NCBI GenBank assembly: GCA_029959085.1
Contig: JARWIR010000016.1
Coordinates: 20,531,499 to 20,595,498 of the forward strand
Reading direction: 5' to 3'
Source: Nemophila menziesii
Lineage: Eukaryota; Streptophyta; Magnoliopsida; Boraginales; Hydrophyllaceae
DNA: 64,000 nt
Below are positions 37,058-48,270 of this stretch, piece after piece (positions within the stretch are counted from its first letter, which is position 1; each line of letters starts with the position of its first letter). The notes under the pieces were generated by a model. That model had not been told where the DNA came from. It did no database searches and was given only the letters and a program-made list of their open reading frames with translations. A program made the position numbers and the translations under genes.

Positions 37058-37696
37058 TTAATCGATCTTTGAAAGGGGGTGGTAAGTACCTCTTTTCGCC
37101 TTCTTACTTTCACGGCGAAACTCGTTCTCCACCACATGATAGTAGATGACCGTCATCAACGGTATAAGCTCATTTTTATTCTTTGGTTCAATCTTCTTTT
37201 CATCTTTAAAATGTGGTGGGTAGGTGCTCCTCCTTGCCGCTTTACTCTCGCGGTGTGGCACCTTGTTTGTGTAGCACATATTGATCATTTTTGGTAAAGG
37301 AAGTGATTCTCCAACTCTATTTTTAATCAAGATTCCTGGTGGAGATGGTAATTGGTAAACTTTTTGTGACAGAGATTCAACTTCTATTTTATTGTGAACC
37401 TTTAATTCTTCAATTGACTCCTCGACCACTTCAGATTCATCTTCGCTTTCAAACCATTCTTCCACTATTACCTCATCAAATTTTTGCTGTGAAATCTCTC
37501 TAATCTCGATCACCTCTTCTTCCTTTTTTTGTTCTATATCTTGATCATGTGCACACACCATAGGAATAGCAATTTCTAGGATTTTCATTGCTACTCCTTC
37601 TTCCACCACGCTAACAAGCTTCTCAACCACATGATGGTCTCCATTTATAATTGGTACGGTGGTCATATCACTATCAATAATATCTTCTTTCAACAC
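37058..37696 (-). CDS. Element B acidic/basic ORF (gag-derived tail), no known domain
   Basis: An open frame of 212 codons. The first half is very acidic (EEWFESEDESEVVEES), the second half basic with two copies of a K/R-rich RRESKKAKRGTYHP-like segment (ESKAARRSTYPP, ESKKAKRGTYHP). It lies downstream of the Gln/Trp-rich gag-like segment and before the coding-end motif. I recognise no enzyme; it probably derives from a gag C-terminus or an element-specific accessory protein. Confidence 0.5.
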   Translation of the reverse strand: MLKEDIIDSDMTTVPIINGDHHVVEKLVSVVEEGVAMKILEIAIPMVCAHDQDIEQKKEEEVIEIREISQQKFDEVIVEEWFESEDESEVVEESIEELKVHNKIEVESLSQKVYQLPSPPGILIKNRVGESLPLPKMINMCYTNKVPHRESKAARRSTYPPHFKDEKKIEPKNKNELIPLMTVIYYHVVENEFRRESKKAKRGTYHPLSKID

Positions 37697-38260
37697 CTCC
37701 TCCTCACTTCTACTTCTACTTCTACTTGTTGATCTCTTCCATCCCTCGGGTGAGTGGAATTTTTATAAGACTTGCTAACATTTTCAACTAAGTTAGGAGA
37801 GTTGTTTCGGGCAGCCATTTCATCTAGCATCTGTTGTGCGAATGCAAGGGTGGCTTTGATTTCCTCTTCTCTAGCCTTACGCTCTGGCTCTCTTGCCTGG
37901 TATTCCTCGTATAAGCGATTGGCTTTAGCAATTGTCTCATGTAGTGCTTCTTGCTCATAGTGATGAGGTGGATAGTGTGGAATGTTTTCAACCCTCTGGT
38001 TGTTCCATCCTTGCTCTTGCTGATAGTGATATGATAGTTGTTGTTGATTATTCCCGATCCATTGATTGTTCCATCCTTAATCTTGCGGGTATTGATAAGG
38101 TTGTTGGTAAGAATTAATACCCCATTGTTGTTGTCCCGAAGAGTCTTCCCAATAGTAAAATAGACCAGGATTTGGATAATGTCCTCTATACATCTTTAAA
38201 TAAAATTCTTGATCATTACCAGAATAGAGAACCTGCAAAACAAAACAAGAAAAACAAGCG
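37697..38260 (-). pseudogene. Element B gag-like Gln/Trp-rich ORF
   Basis: Minus-strand reading contains MYRGHYPNPGLFYYW, QQQWGINSYQQPYQYPQ, one stop, GWNNQWIGNNQQQ, QEQGWNNQRV and a coiled-coil-like segment ANRLYEEYQAREPERKAREEE...FAQQMLDEMAARN. It resembles the region around gag in Athila/Tat elements but lacks a clear capsid core and CCHC knuckle. Confidence 0.5.
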
Positions 38261-38305
38261 TAAAACGGAAAAAATAAACAATTAAAACTACTTAGGGATT
38301 AAACT

Positions 38306-40142
38306 TGGTGGGTCCTTGTGTGTTATAAAATAATGCGATAAAGATTAAGGACACACAAACCGCAAGTGTACGGTTGTCCAAGTAGTAAACCGATAAATCT
38401 GATTCATTCTCAGGGATTGGACTGGTATAATCCAAGTGTTCAATAGATAAGTAGTCGTAATTGCAAGTACAGAAAATAAAATATAAAGTTTTTTGGTTTT
38501 TGTTTTAAGGATTAAGATGCAAAAATAAATTAAAGACTAAATTAATTAAACTGAAATGAAAATAATGCAAATAAATAGGGTAGACGCAAGAAAGGAAGCA
38601 GTACTTGAGTCACGCTAGGGTTTCACCTCAAACCTTCTAAATTAATGTTTTATGTTAAGGGGTGAATTAATATATTTATGCTAGTCAGGATTCTAAAGTC
38701 TCTTAGCCCCCGTCAGGGTGGACCTAAAAGCTCTCCTACGGTCTTCTAAACCTCGTCAGGTTGATTAAAACCACTTTCGGATGATTAAAACTTACCACTT
38801 TGGCTATTGGTTAGTCAAGCCTGTCAAGGTCATTGGCGGATACCAACGACAATTACCTAGTTCTGTATCTAAACCCCCCGTCAAGGTGATCAATAGCCAC
38901 TATATTGAATAGCCTAGATACTAATAATTATCCCTAGTTCGCGACGCTAAAGATAATGGTCAAGCATAAAATAATTGTCAACATAAAATAACTACTCCCT
39001 CCGTTCCACTAAATTTGTCCACTTAGCTTTTCACATATATTAAGAAACATAATAAATCCAATTCATCATTACAAAATACTCCTAATAAATTATCTTGATA
39101 TCTTAAATGTGTATTTGAAATATAAATTTCAATATTTTAATAAGGGTAATAGTGGAAAAATTAGGAAAAAAAGTGTCTTGAATTTTTAAATGGACAATAT
39201 ATTTGGAACATTATTTTTAGTAAGTGGATAATTTCAATGGAATAGCCGGAGTATTTCAATTCCAATCCTAAAATCCCAAATTAGAAAAATATAAATTAAT
39301 ACGAATTGGGTTTAACCTATTATGCGATTCTCAAGTACAATGTAAATTTAGCTCATGACAGAAAGAAAAACTAAAATTAAATAAATAAAAGACATTATCC
39401 TAAGATACATAAATAAAATATGAAACCTAATTAGGAGGATGACTTGAGTTGTTGTTGGAAGAATATGATTCTCCAGCCCCTGCTCTTGCTTCCGCCTCTT
39501 GACGCTCTCTCTAAGGATGAATTAATTTGAAGAATAAACTGAGAGGTGCTAAATAATGAGGTCTAAAGGGGTATTTATAGTCGAGAAAATCGGATTGGGC
39601 TTTTTACTTAAGAGGATTAGGTTAAATGAATAAAAGCCCAATCCTTAAATGAAATCCTGTAATTGATGTACAACTTCTAGTAAAACAGTTGTAACATTTG
39701 CGTCCGGACTCGGAATCACTTCGTTCAACTTTGAAAATCTTCCTGACTTCAAGCTCTATGGTTCTTGTTTGATGCTCCAAGGCAGAATCAGTGGCTAAGA
39801 TACACAAAAACAGTGATTTGTAACATCATTCCAGATTCCATTCCCATCTAATAAATTCTTTGAATCAACTTTTCTCGCCTTTGACTTTTGTAATTGATCT
39901 ACGACTTTAATTCTTGATTCTTTTCCTTGTCTTGTTGTTCTATATAATCCACGGACCGACAAACTTTGCACTAAAACAAACCATTTAACGTGCAAAAGCT
40001 TTTTAAAATGAAATAAACTAAATTCCAAGGGAAGAAAACGCAATATAGTCAAATAAGCTTAAAAGTCTATAAAATAAGTCAATTAATCACCTAAAATGAT
40101 GTCTCCTAAGGGCATAAAAATAGAACAAAAAGGGAGACATCA
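38306..40142 (-). repeat. Element B 5' LTR (with inserted MITE)
   Basis: 1837 bp; 1578 bp after removing the MITE and one TA, against 1576 bp for the partner. On the minus strand it opens TGATGTCTCCC at 40142 and ends GGACCCACCA at 38306. The bases that follow (AGTTTAATCCCTAAGTAG) do not match the tRNA-Asp primer site used by element D. Confidence 0.93.
38995..39251. mobile_element. Stowaway-type MITE inside the element B LTR
   Basis: 257 bp, CTCCCTCCGTTCCACTAAAT at the left and the inverse ...ATTTCAATGGAATAGCCGGAG at the right, flanked by TA (38993-38994, 39252-39253). The sister LTR lacks it, which defines the insertion precisely. Confidence 0.94.
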
Positions 40143-40147
40143 CTTAC

Positions 40148-41477
40148 GTTGCTTGACAAATATGTGACAATCTTTATTGAGTGTGGGCCAATAGAAAATG
40201 GATTGATGTACCTTAGTGGTTGTGTGATCACCCTTGAAATGTCCTCCATATGGTGAATAATGACAACTCGCTACCACATTACGAATCTCATGTTTTGGCA
40301 CACATCGTCAAATCATCTGATCACTACATACCTTGTACAAGTGCGGATCCCCAAAAAAGAATTATTTAGTGTGATGCATTAGTCTCTTCTTCTCTTGTGG
40401 TTTTCTTCCAATGGGAAATTATCTACTCACTATAAGATTAAAAAGATATGAATACCATGGAACATTCTGCGTATTTATCACAAATAGGTTTTCATCAAGA
40501 AATGCCTCTTTGACCACTTCTGGTCCATTGTAGACATTAGAGCCTACGAGACGAGATAGAGTATCAACTACTTTATTTTCGCTTCCCTTTTGGTCCCGAA
40601 TATCTAAAATAAACTCTTGAAATAAAATCACCCACCAAATAAGACGCGGCTTTGAGTCCTTCTTCTCTATGAGGTACTTGATTGCCGAGTGGTCCGTGTA
40701 TACAACTACTTTCGCCCCAAGAAGATAGGAACAAAATTTATCAAATGTGTATACCACGACCAATAACTCCTTCTCAGTTACGTTGTATTTCAATTGTGCA
40801 CCTGTAAAAGTCTTACTCGCATAATAAACAATATGAAATACCCTATCCTTGTGTTGACCCAACACGGACCAATAGCATGATCACTCGCATCACACATAAC
40901 CTCAAACGGATGACTCCAATCAGGAGGAGTCACAACTTGTCTAGAGATAAGTTTTTCTTTAAATTCCAAGAATGCCTTATGGAATGCATCATTGAAATGA
41001 AATTTCACCTCCTTCTCAAGTAGGTGACATAGTGGCTTGGCAATCTTTGGAAAACCTTTAATAAAAAGGGGTAGAATCCCGCATGACCTAAAGAACTTCT
41101 CACACCCTTAAAAGAACTGGGAGGTGGAAGGGTTTTGATTACCTCTATATTTGCACGGTCAACCTCAATACCTTTACTCAAAACCTTGTGCCCCAAAATG
41201 ATTCCCTCCCGCATCATAAAATGACACTTCTTCCAATTTAGCACAAGATCAGTCTCTTTACAACGAATCAACGCCTTCTCTAGGTTGGCAAGACAATCAT
41301 CAAACTCATCCAAACACAGAGTAGTCATCCTTGAATACCTCCAAGAACTGATCAATCATGTCCTAAAATATCTCCATCATACACCGTTGGAACATGGCCG
41401 GTGCATTGCATAATCCAAATGGCATCCTTCGAAATGCAAATGTGCAAAAAAGACATGTCAACGTAGTTTTGTGTTAA
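40148..41477 (-). pseudogene. Element E: gypsy pol fragment (RT, RNase H, integrase zinc finger)
   Basis: Minus-strand order: RT palm motif FRRMPFGLCNAPAMFQRCMM (41370-41440), the YVDD-equivalent KDD, then ECLANLEK-like and NWKKCHFMMREGIILGHK (41190-41310), FLGHAGF-like (about 41070), the RNase H part [30 protein letters not shown] and [10 protein letters not shown] (40670-40900), DTLSRL (40550), and the integrase H2C2 finger region with CHYSPYGGHFKGDHT and FYWPTLNKDCHIF (40160-40290). Stops and frameshifts break it (stop near 41360, shifts near 41005 and 40860). It continues at 32028-32275 on the other side of element B. At 41478 it is cut by the LTR of element C. Confidence 0.93.
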
Positions 41478-43202
41478 TGGTGGTGGATAGAATGTGACAA
41501 AATTAAGATGTAAATAAGATAACTAACACCCTATACCACTATGATAAACTCTCCATAAATGAACGGATTATTTGCAAGTAATGTGTAAGTAAAACAGATA
41601 TCGATCTAAGTTACTATGAAGTAAGCTAAAAATAATGCAATTACGAACTTCAATAAAAGAAGTTGGTAAAATATTACACTAAATACATTAAAATATTTGT
41701 TTGGTTTTCAAGACTCTAAACAATTAATTAATTAAACTAAGAAAAGTAAAGACAGGAAAATAAAAATACGAAGAGAAGATTTATGAGAGGTTAGGCCGAG
41801 AACTAAGGGAGAATTGTGTGATACATTTGAATAGCCAGGAGTTATATTCCTTCTAACCCCCGTCATAGTGGACTTAGGTGGCAACTTAACAATTTCCAGG
41901 GGACTTCTGGGTAAGGGGACCATGTGCAATGATCGGTGGTTAAATCAGAACTTAATGACTATCTAGTTAGACAAGCCTGTCAGGATCACTGCCGCACACT
42001 ATACGATTATGTGGTGAGTATATAATTAAATCCCCAGCTAAGGAGACCATCCAACTACAAATGGGGTAATCTGATACGGTGTACACCACAAAACTACACA
42101 CATTAAGGTGTCGTTTGTTTTTTAAGTAATAAGTGCTGAATGCTGAATGAACAACTGAATAGAACTTATTTTGTTAAGAGGCAGTGTCTGAATGATTCAG
42201 ACTTAGTTTGAAATCTTAATGAAACAGACCAATTAAGAGGCTTTCAGATCTGAATTGGCCAGGGAAAACAAACAGTCTGATTGATCCAGTGTCTTAATGA
42301 ACCATATTAAGATCTCATTAAGTTCAAACAAACACCCCTAATTCAAAGCACATAACACATAGAAATCACTATCAATTTTTGTTAAATGTAAAAGGACATC
42401 CCAAATTCAAATAACATTTAAAAAACGTCTAGGTTTCATACTGATGTTCTATTCTCAAGATAAATAGAATTATTTCATACTAAGGAAAGAAAATTAAACA
42501 AATACAATTACAGGGAAGGTTTGGAATGACATGAACAGATTCAAAGCTCCTTCTTCTATTCTTCTCTCTTGATCTAGGCATCCTCTTGGTCTTTAGAATA
42601 ATAAGTACTGACCAAGGATGATTCACTTAAGGTAAAAGTGGATATATATATATAGAAGTTAAGTCAAAACCTGGAGTGTGGGCCAAGTTAAAGAGTCCAA
42701 ATCCTATTAAAACGCATTTTCTACGTTGTATGATTGGTTGACCTCTTGAGTTTGTAAAATTCATAACACTTCGTTACTGGGCAAAATTCATTGATCCATC
42801 CATCAAAACGACCGCAATTCAAAGATATATCTGAATCTCAAAGGTCTCCTTCAAATTCCTTTCTGATATTCTGAATTATTAAGAATACTACTTGCTTTTA
42901 CATCTGGATAACTCACTTTTACTTTCCAAATCTATCCAAAGTTTCCTTTTTCACCAAGACTAAGGGGTTTTATTAAATCTTCACTCCTTATCATCATCCC
43001 AAGGTGTATTAGCTTCCAAATACCTAAGTGCTACACATATAACGCTCAAATTAGGCGCAAAAGCTCTAAGCAAAACACCTAAAACTAGACAATAAAGTGA
43101 AATCAATGATTAAATGGAAAAAAAATCCCAAAACTAAGTACTTAATACCCCTAAAATGATGTCTCATGAATATATTATTCTATCTAATCAATGGAGACAT
43201 CA
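41478..43202 (-). repeat. Element C antisense LTR
   Basis: Minus strand from TGATGTCTCCATTG at 43202 to ...TCCACCACCA at 41478, about 1725 bp. Contains the family echo ATGAGACATCA 35-45 bp in. A TA-rich TATA-like segment lies at about 42640. The polypurine-like stretch on its right side (AACTTTGAGCTAGGCGTTT on the minus strand) marks it as the 3' LTR. Confidence 0.82.
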
Positions 43203-43597
43203 AAACGCCTAGCTCAAAGTTGTGTCACCCCGACACATTAAAGATAAGAACAGTATGGTATTATCAAGTAAATATAGAACAAGAAGAAGAAGTAGAAAAC
43301 AATGAATGATCCTAGAGAAAATATTCTAACAATTATTATGTAGTAATGTCAAAGAAATAATGCACACATACGTTTTATATACACATAATCAACAGTCCAT
43401 AAATTTAAGATTTACTTCACAATACTAGAAGGAGAGGTTTTCACTTAGTTCGTGTTGACGGCTATAGGGGTGATCATAGGTCCTAATATAGTATCAAATG
43501 GTCCACCTAATTATGCCCTAATTTTTCCATTGTTCCTTAACCAAATAGTTAGAAATCCTAAGGTATTTATGGTTGTAATTTCAACTTAGGGAAAGTA

Positions 43598-43636
<39 letters not shown>

Positions 43637-46306
43637 GATAATGAAAAGTCAGTTTTTGGCTCTCTCCTCACGTTCCATCAACGAAGCGCCCTAGAGCTTG
43701 AGTTTCACTCGAAGATGTTCTCACTCAACCCTAATTTGATACTATTTGATTTGAATCCCCAAATAACGCAATAAAGCTTCTCATTATGATTACATAACAA
43801 GTTCAACTTTGTCCGTCCACTTCAGATTCAATGTTTTTCTTTTTTTCTAAGTTGGCTATGACTCCCTTTTTGATGTGGGATATCATGCTACTTTTTCTCA
43901 TATTTCTTATTTTTTAACCTCGGCAAAGGGTTACAAATAAACTCATCATTAATAATATCACAATTACAATTTAAAATTTCCCGAACCCAATGTTCCCAAT
44001 TTATGAAGCCCACCACCCCAAACTCAAGCTCTACAACAACTTGTCTTAGGGTTGCGATTCGGGTGCCTTCCATATCGATAAGACCTATAAACTAATGGGT
44101 ATGTCTTGTAATGTGGCTAATAAAAGGATTTAAAAAGGCTCAGAGGCGGCTAAGATGGGTAATAATATATAATTAAAAGGGTGAGAAAGCTAAAGGCTTC
44201 AAATAGCTTATGAAAGAACTGTCTTATTCATTTTTCTAAGTTACTAGATCTCGCGTTACCTCTTAACTTTTAGTTCATAGAATAAGCAGGTTTATCAACT
44301 AATTTCAGACCTCACGTTCTACACACCCCTCAAGGCTTCCTAAGATCCAACTTTTCTTCTTACGCATTGCTTATTAATCTTCCCTATTATTTACTTCATG
44401 TTTTCATGCATGCATACTTAATCGCGTTGTGACATTGTTTGGAAACTTGCTACCTAATATCGTTGACTTAATTAAAAATGTGGTCAATAGGAATATTCAC
44501 CATATTCTATGCCAATTCCTAACTTTCAAAATTCAAATTTTATTCTAAAAACATACTAGAAGATGAGGACAACAAATCCCCACCCCCAACTCAAAACTGA
44601 GTTGTGTCCCCACGACTCGAAAAAGACTCAATAAAGAAAATAAAATTTTAACCAAAACTAAACTAACATATTAGCGATTAAGGAGAGGGATTAGGAGATG
44701 ATACCTGATCGTGAACCATGATTTTTCATTCATATTCAAAAGGATAATCGTGTTGTATTTCCAACATAGTCAATATTGTTGTTTATCTTCAATTGTTGCA
44801 TAATGCAGCAGTGATATTTCTCTTCTAGCCTGGTAATTCTTCTCATTAACATCACTTCCCACTCTGGAGGTTTAGTCATTTGATTTGACTTGTATATTCG
44901 AAGATGAACCTTGATTCTTGACTAATAGTTCCTTCACTTTTGGTTTGGCTATCACTCTCTTTCTCATGGTATATTCATGTAGTGGTTATGTGGTTACCTC
45001 GAGCCTTGGCTTATTTGAAATTGTCTCATCAATAATGATAGATTTCACTTTTGTAGCTCCAGGTATATTCTTTTTCTTACCTAAGATATAACTCTTCCTC
45101 TTGTAAACCATAACATATGTTCTACTTGTTATCTTTGTTAACCCACAACTCAAGAGGCACCAAGTATGAATAAAGTTATGAAAGATTGGTGTGGCTTGAA
45201 GTTGCTGTTTGGATGGTGGATTAAAGATTCTAAAGGAAGGAAATAAGTTTCTTATGGTGGAAGAAATCTTGATGATCTTTGGTGTTTGTGGTGATATGGA
45301 ATGGATTTAATGGATTTAATGTGTAAATGAAAAATGTGGGAAATATTTGGTGGTGATTTTATGTGTTTTTTGAACGTTTGCTCAAGTCTCAAGGTGTTTT
45401 TATAAGGTTTGGGACTGATAGTTTTGTATTTGTGAAGTTGAAGGAGGCTAGGATTAGTTTTTCCATAGTTATAGACCCTAAAGTCTCTAAATTAAGCTTT
45501 AAACCGGCACCACACTGGTATTTCTGGCCAGATCACCGGTATACCGGTTAGCTTCTCGTCATTCCCAGACCGTGGCACAGATAGTCTCGATTGATGACAC
45601 AGTGTCTGGCCAGCTAGCCACTCAGAAGGCCGGCATGCCGCACCAACTCTTCAATACTTTTGATTTACACCGTGGCACAAACATCTCGGCCCTTTTCTCG
45701 CACCGGCTAGCCACTCATATGGCCAGCATGCCGGTCCTAGGCTTCAAATTTCATTGACCACGGTCTATCGTGACACTTCGCTCGTGTGACGATATGGTTG
45801 ATCCACCGCTAGTCGCTCAAATGGTCAGCATGTCGGTCCTATGATGAATATTGACTGACTTTAACCGTATTGCGAACCATCGGGACCTTCTGTAGGGCAT
45901 AGGTATGCCGGTTTTGGGACCGGTATGCTGGTGAGAGCTGCTGAACATGCGAAAATCTCCTCTTTTTCACCCCAAACTCAGAATTTTGGGCACCTACACA
46001 TTGAATACTACTCTTTCTCTCCTATTATCTCTAGTACACATTGATCTTTAAACTTATACATTATAAAACATAAATTCTAACAAGAAAAGAAATTAAACAA
46101 GGTATATCTCCCAAGAGCACTTTTGTTTAACGTCGGTGAAGTTCGACGTGTTACCTCAACTTACTCGGCTTCAAGGAGGTGCACGACCTTCTCTTGTGCG
46201 AAATCATTACTCTCATGGTATATTTTTCGAGCATTAACCATTGACCATAAAGGTCTTTTGTTTTGTTGGATATTTGATTTCAAACGCGCTGTTGCCCCTA
46301 TTTATG
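43203..46306 (-). mobile_element. Element C: 3' noncoding interior, truncated
   Basis: Antisense interior with the family landmarks: TA run (43600-43633), 'ctctcctcacgttccatcaac' (43671-43691), a purine-like tract (44009-44025), 'cttgtaatgtggct' (about 44105), 'cctcacgttctacacacccctc' (44308-44332), a second tract (44578-44593), the hairpin 44599-44618, a third tract (45979-45990), the CCGG patch (45500-45935) and the coding-end motif (46101-46134). Fragments near 44700-45130 correspond in position to the D accessory ORF but are not open. No pol remains. Confidence 0.7.
45500..45935. repeat. CCGG-rich palindromic patch of element C
   Basis: Repeats built on accggtataccggt, ggccggcatgccg, gccagcatgccggt and aggtatgccggt, spaced by 'cgtggcac' motifs; some units recur about every 110-120 bp. 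It sits next to the coding-end motif, at the same place as in B and D. Confidence 0.65.
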
Positions 46307-46844
46307 TGATAGAATAATCTAGTTATGAGACATCATTTTAGGGGTATTTAGTACTTGATTTTTGGATTTTCTCCCATTTATTCATACTTTGCACTTTCTT
46401 GTCTAGTTTTAGGTGTTTTGCTATTTTGTGAGCTTTTACGCGTAATGTGTGTATTATTTGTGTAGCACTTAGGTAGTGAAAGCTATTACACCTTGGGACA
46501 ATGATAAGAAGTGAAGAAAATCAAAGAAAACCCCTTAGTCATAATTAAAAAGGAAAAGTTTGGATATATTGGAAAGTAAAGAATCAGCCATGCTGGAAAA
46601 ACATACATTAATTGTAATGTTGCATGAAATCGGCCGTGAATTTGGAGAAGGCCTTGATATTATCATATAGATCTTTGAACTGCGGTAATTTCCATATAAA
46701 TTACATTAAATTTCGATAAGTAACGCAGGAGATATGACCATATATCAATATGCAAGGACCTGTCTTATGATATAATTTAGGAATACGAAATTTTGGTAAG
46801 ATTTGGACTCCTTAACCTGGGGACTATTCCATATTTTGACGAAG

Positions 46845-46929
<85 letters not shown>

Positions 46930-47150
46930 TTACCTTGCTCAGTCCTTAATCAATATTACACCAAGAAATCATCAGGAGCAATTGACAAGAAGACAATACG
47001 GAGTTGTAAGTTGTTCATGCCATTCCAACCCGTCCCATTTGTAATTTATTTTCATCCTTTCTTTAGTATGAACTAAATAAATTTAGCTTGAGATTAGCAT
47101 ATAGGTATGAACCCTAGAATTGTTTTATATCTATTTTAATTTGGGATGTT
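46307..47150 (+). repeat. Element C type LTR fragment in sense orientation
   Basis: 'gatagaataatctagttatgagacatcattttaggggtattt' matches, in inverted orientation, the U3 tip of the LTR at 41478-43202, lacking its first about 15 bp. It goes on to 'gtatgaactaaataaatttagcttgag' (about 47068) and fades by about 47150. With the left LTR it forms a large inverted pair. Confidence 0.7.
46848..46927. repeat. (TA)n microsatellite
   Basis: About 40 uninterrupted TA units inside the sense LTR fragment. Confidence 0.95.
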
Positions 47151-47631
47151 GTTTTTACATTTAATTGAAATTAGAAATGATAAATCTGTTTTAATCAATA
47201 TAGTGAAAATATATAGTAGTCCAAATATATCACGTTCTAAACCATTTGGTTGGTCTAATGAAGGTAGTTGGTTTACAAAAGTAATAATTCGTCGTGGGAC
47301 AAAATGCACGAGTTATGTTTTAAGTGAATTCCGAAGAAATTTACTAAATGTAAGTATATTTGCCAAAATGAATATTTTGTATAAACCATAAGTTATATTC
47401 TGAAAGTAACACAAAAAGTGTATATTAGAAAAAATTTATGCTATTTCTTTGGGGTTGTATTGTTTACATATTCGAGCAGTTGAAATGCATATTGGGCAAA
47501 AATAAAGATATCACAATCCAAAAAACTCCATATTTGCTTATATAGAATATATGAGATCTCATAACCTTCATGAAAACACTTTACACAAATAATAATCTGA
47601 GATTGACATATGACAAACATTTCAGCAAATG

Positions 47632-47745
47632 CATCTATCCAACGCGTGAAGTGTGATAAACTTGTAATGCATCTAACCAACATATGAATCATGGTAGATC
47701 TGTAGTGCTTATAACCAACGCATGAAGCGTGGTAAACATGTCTAC
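47632..47745. repeat. Imperfect tandem repeat, 3 units of about 38 bp
   Basis: Three successive units resemble 'catctatccaacgcgtgaag' plus 'tgtgataaacttgtaatg'; each contains 'accaac(g/a)c/tatgaa' followed by '(g/t)ggta(a/g)a'. Confidence 0.65.
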
Positions 47746-47969
47746 TCAAATTAATCCATTCCCGAAAAAGGGAATCGAGTAAATAGTAATATGTTAAAAC
47801 TATGGAATACAAGGTTGGTCGAGTTATTGTGGTACCTGAAGCGAATTAATGAAATGGGCTCGTTCCAATAATAAAACTATTTGCAAGCCGAATAAAAAAT
47901 CATACAAAATAAAGTTTTTTATGTTTGACTCATAAAAGATGTTTTGTTTGCTCATCTTTTGATAAACAT

Positions 47970-47976
47970 AATATAT

Positions 47977-48047
<71 letters not shown>
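47970..48047. repeat. (TA)n microsatellite
   Basis: About 38 TA units with a single A interruption near 47990. Confidence 0.95.
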
Positions 48048-48050
<3 letters not shown>

Positions 48051-48174
48051 CCTTAATTAAATAATATGTTTTGGTCTATTTTTACATATTTAAAAAGTTA
48101 AATTTTTATAAATAAAAACTCAAATCTTTCTATTTTCTTGTGTCTCTTGTATATATTAAATTGAGATATACAAC

Positions 48175-48177
<3 letters not shown>

Positions 48178-48269
<92 letters not shown>
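48178..48269. repeat. (TA)n microsatellite
   Basis: About 46 uninterrupted AT units, the longest simple repeat in the window. Confidence 0.95.

Positions 48270-48270
<1 letters not shown>

Larger units (their letters stand above)
32281..40142 (-). mobile_element. Element B: complete non-autonomous Ty3/gypsy LTR element, antisense
   Basis: Bounded by LTRs 32281-33856 (3') and 38306-40142 (5', including a 257-bp MITE), with the 5-bp target duplication CTTAC at 32276-32280 and 40143-40147. A polypurine tract (minus strand AAGTTTGGGGTCT) abuts the 3' LTR. The interior (33857-38305) encodes no reverse transcriptase, RNase H or integrase, so it depends on a partner. The two LTRs differ by several percent by eye, so it is not recent. 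It sits inside the integrase region of element E. Confidence 0.93.

Noticed and set aside
47441..47812. 123-codon minus-strand ORF
   Set aside because: Overlaps the 38-bp tandem repeat and has no recognisable motif.
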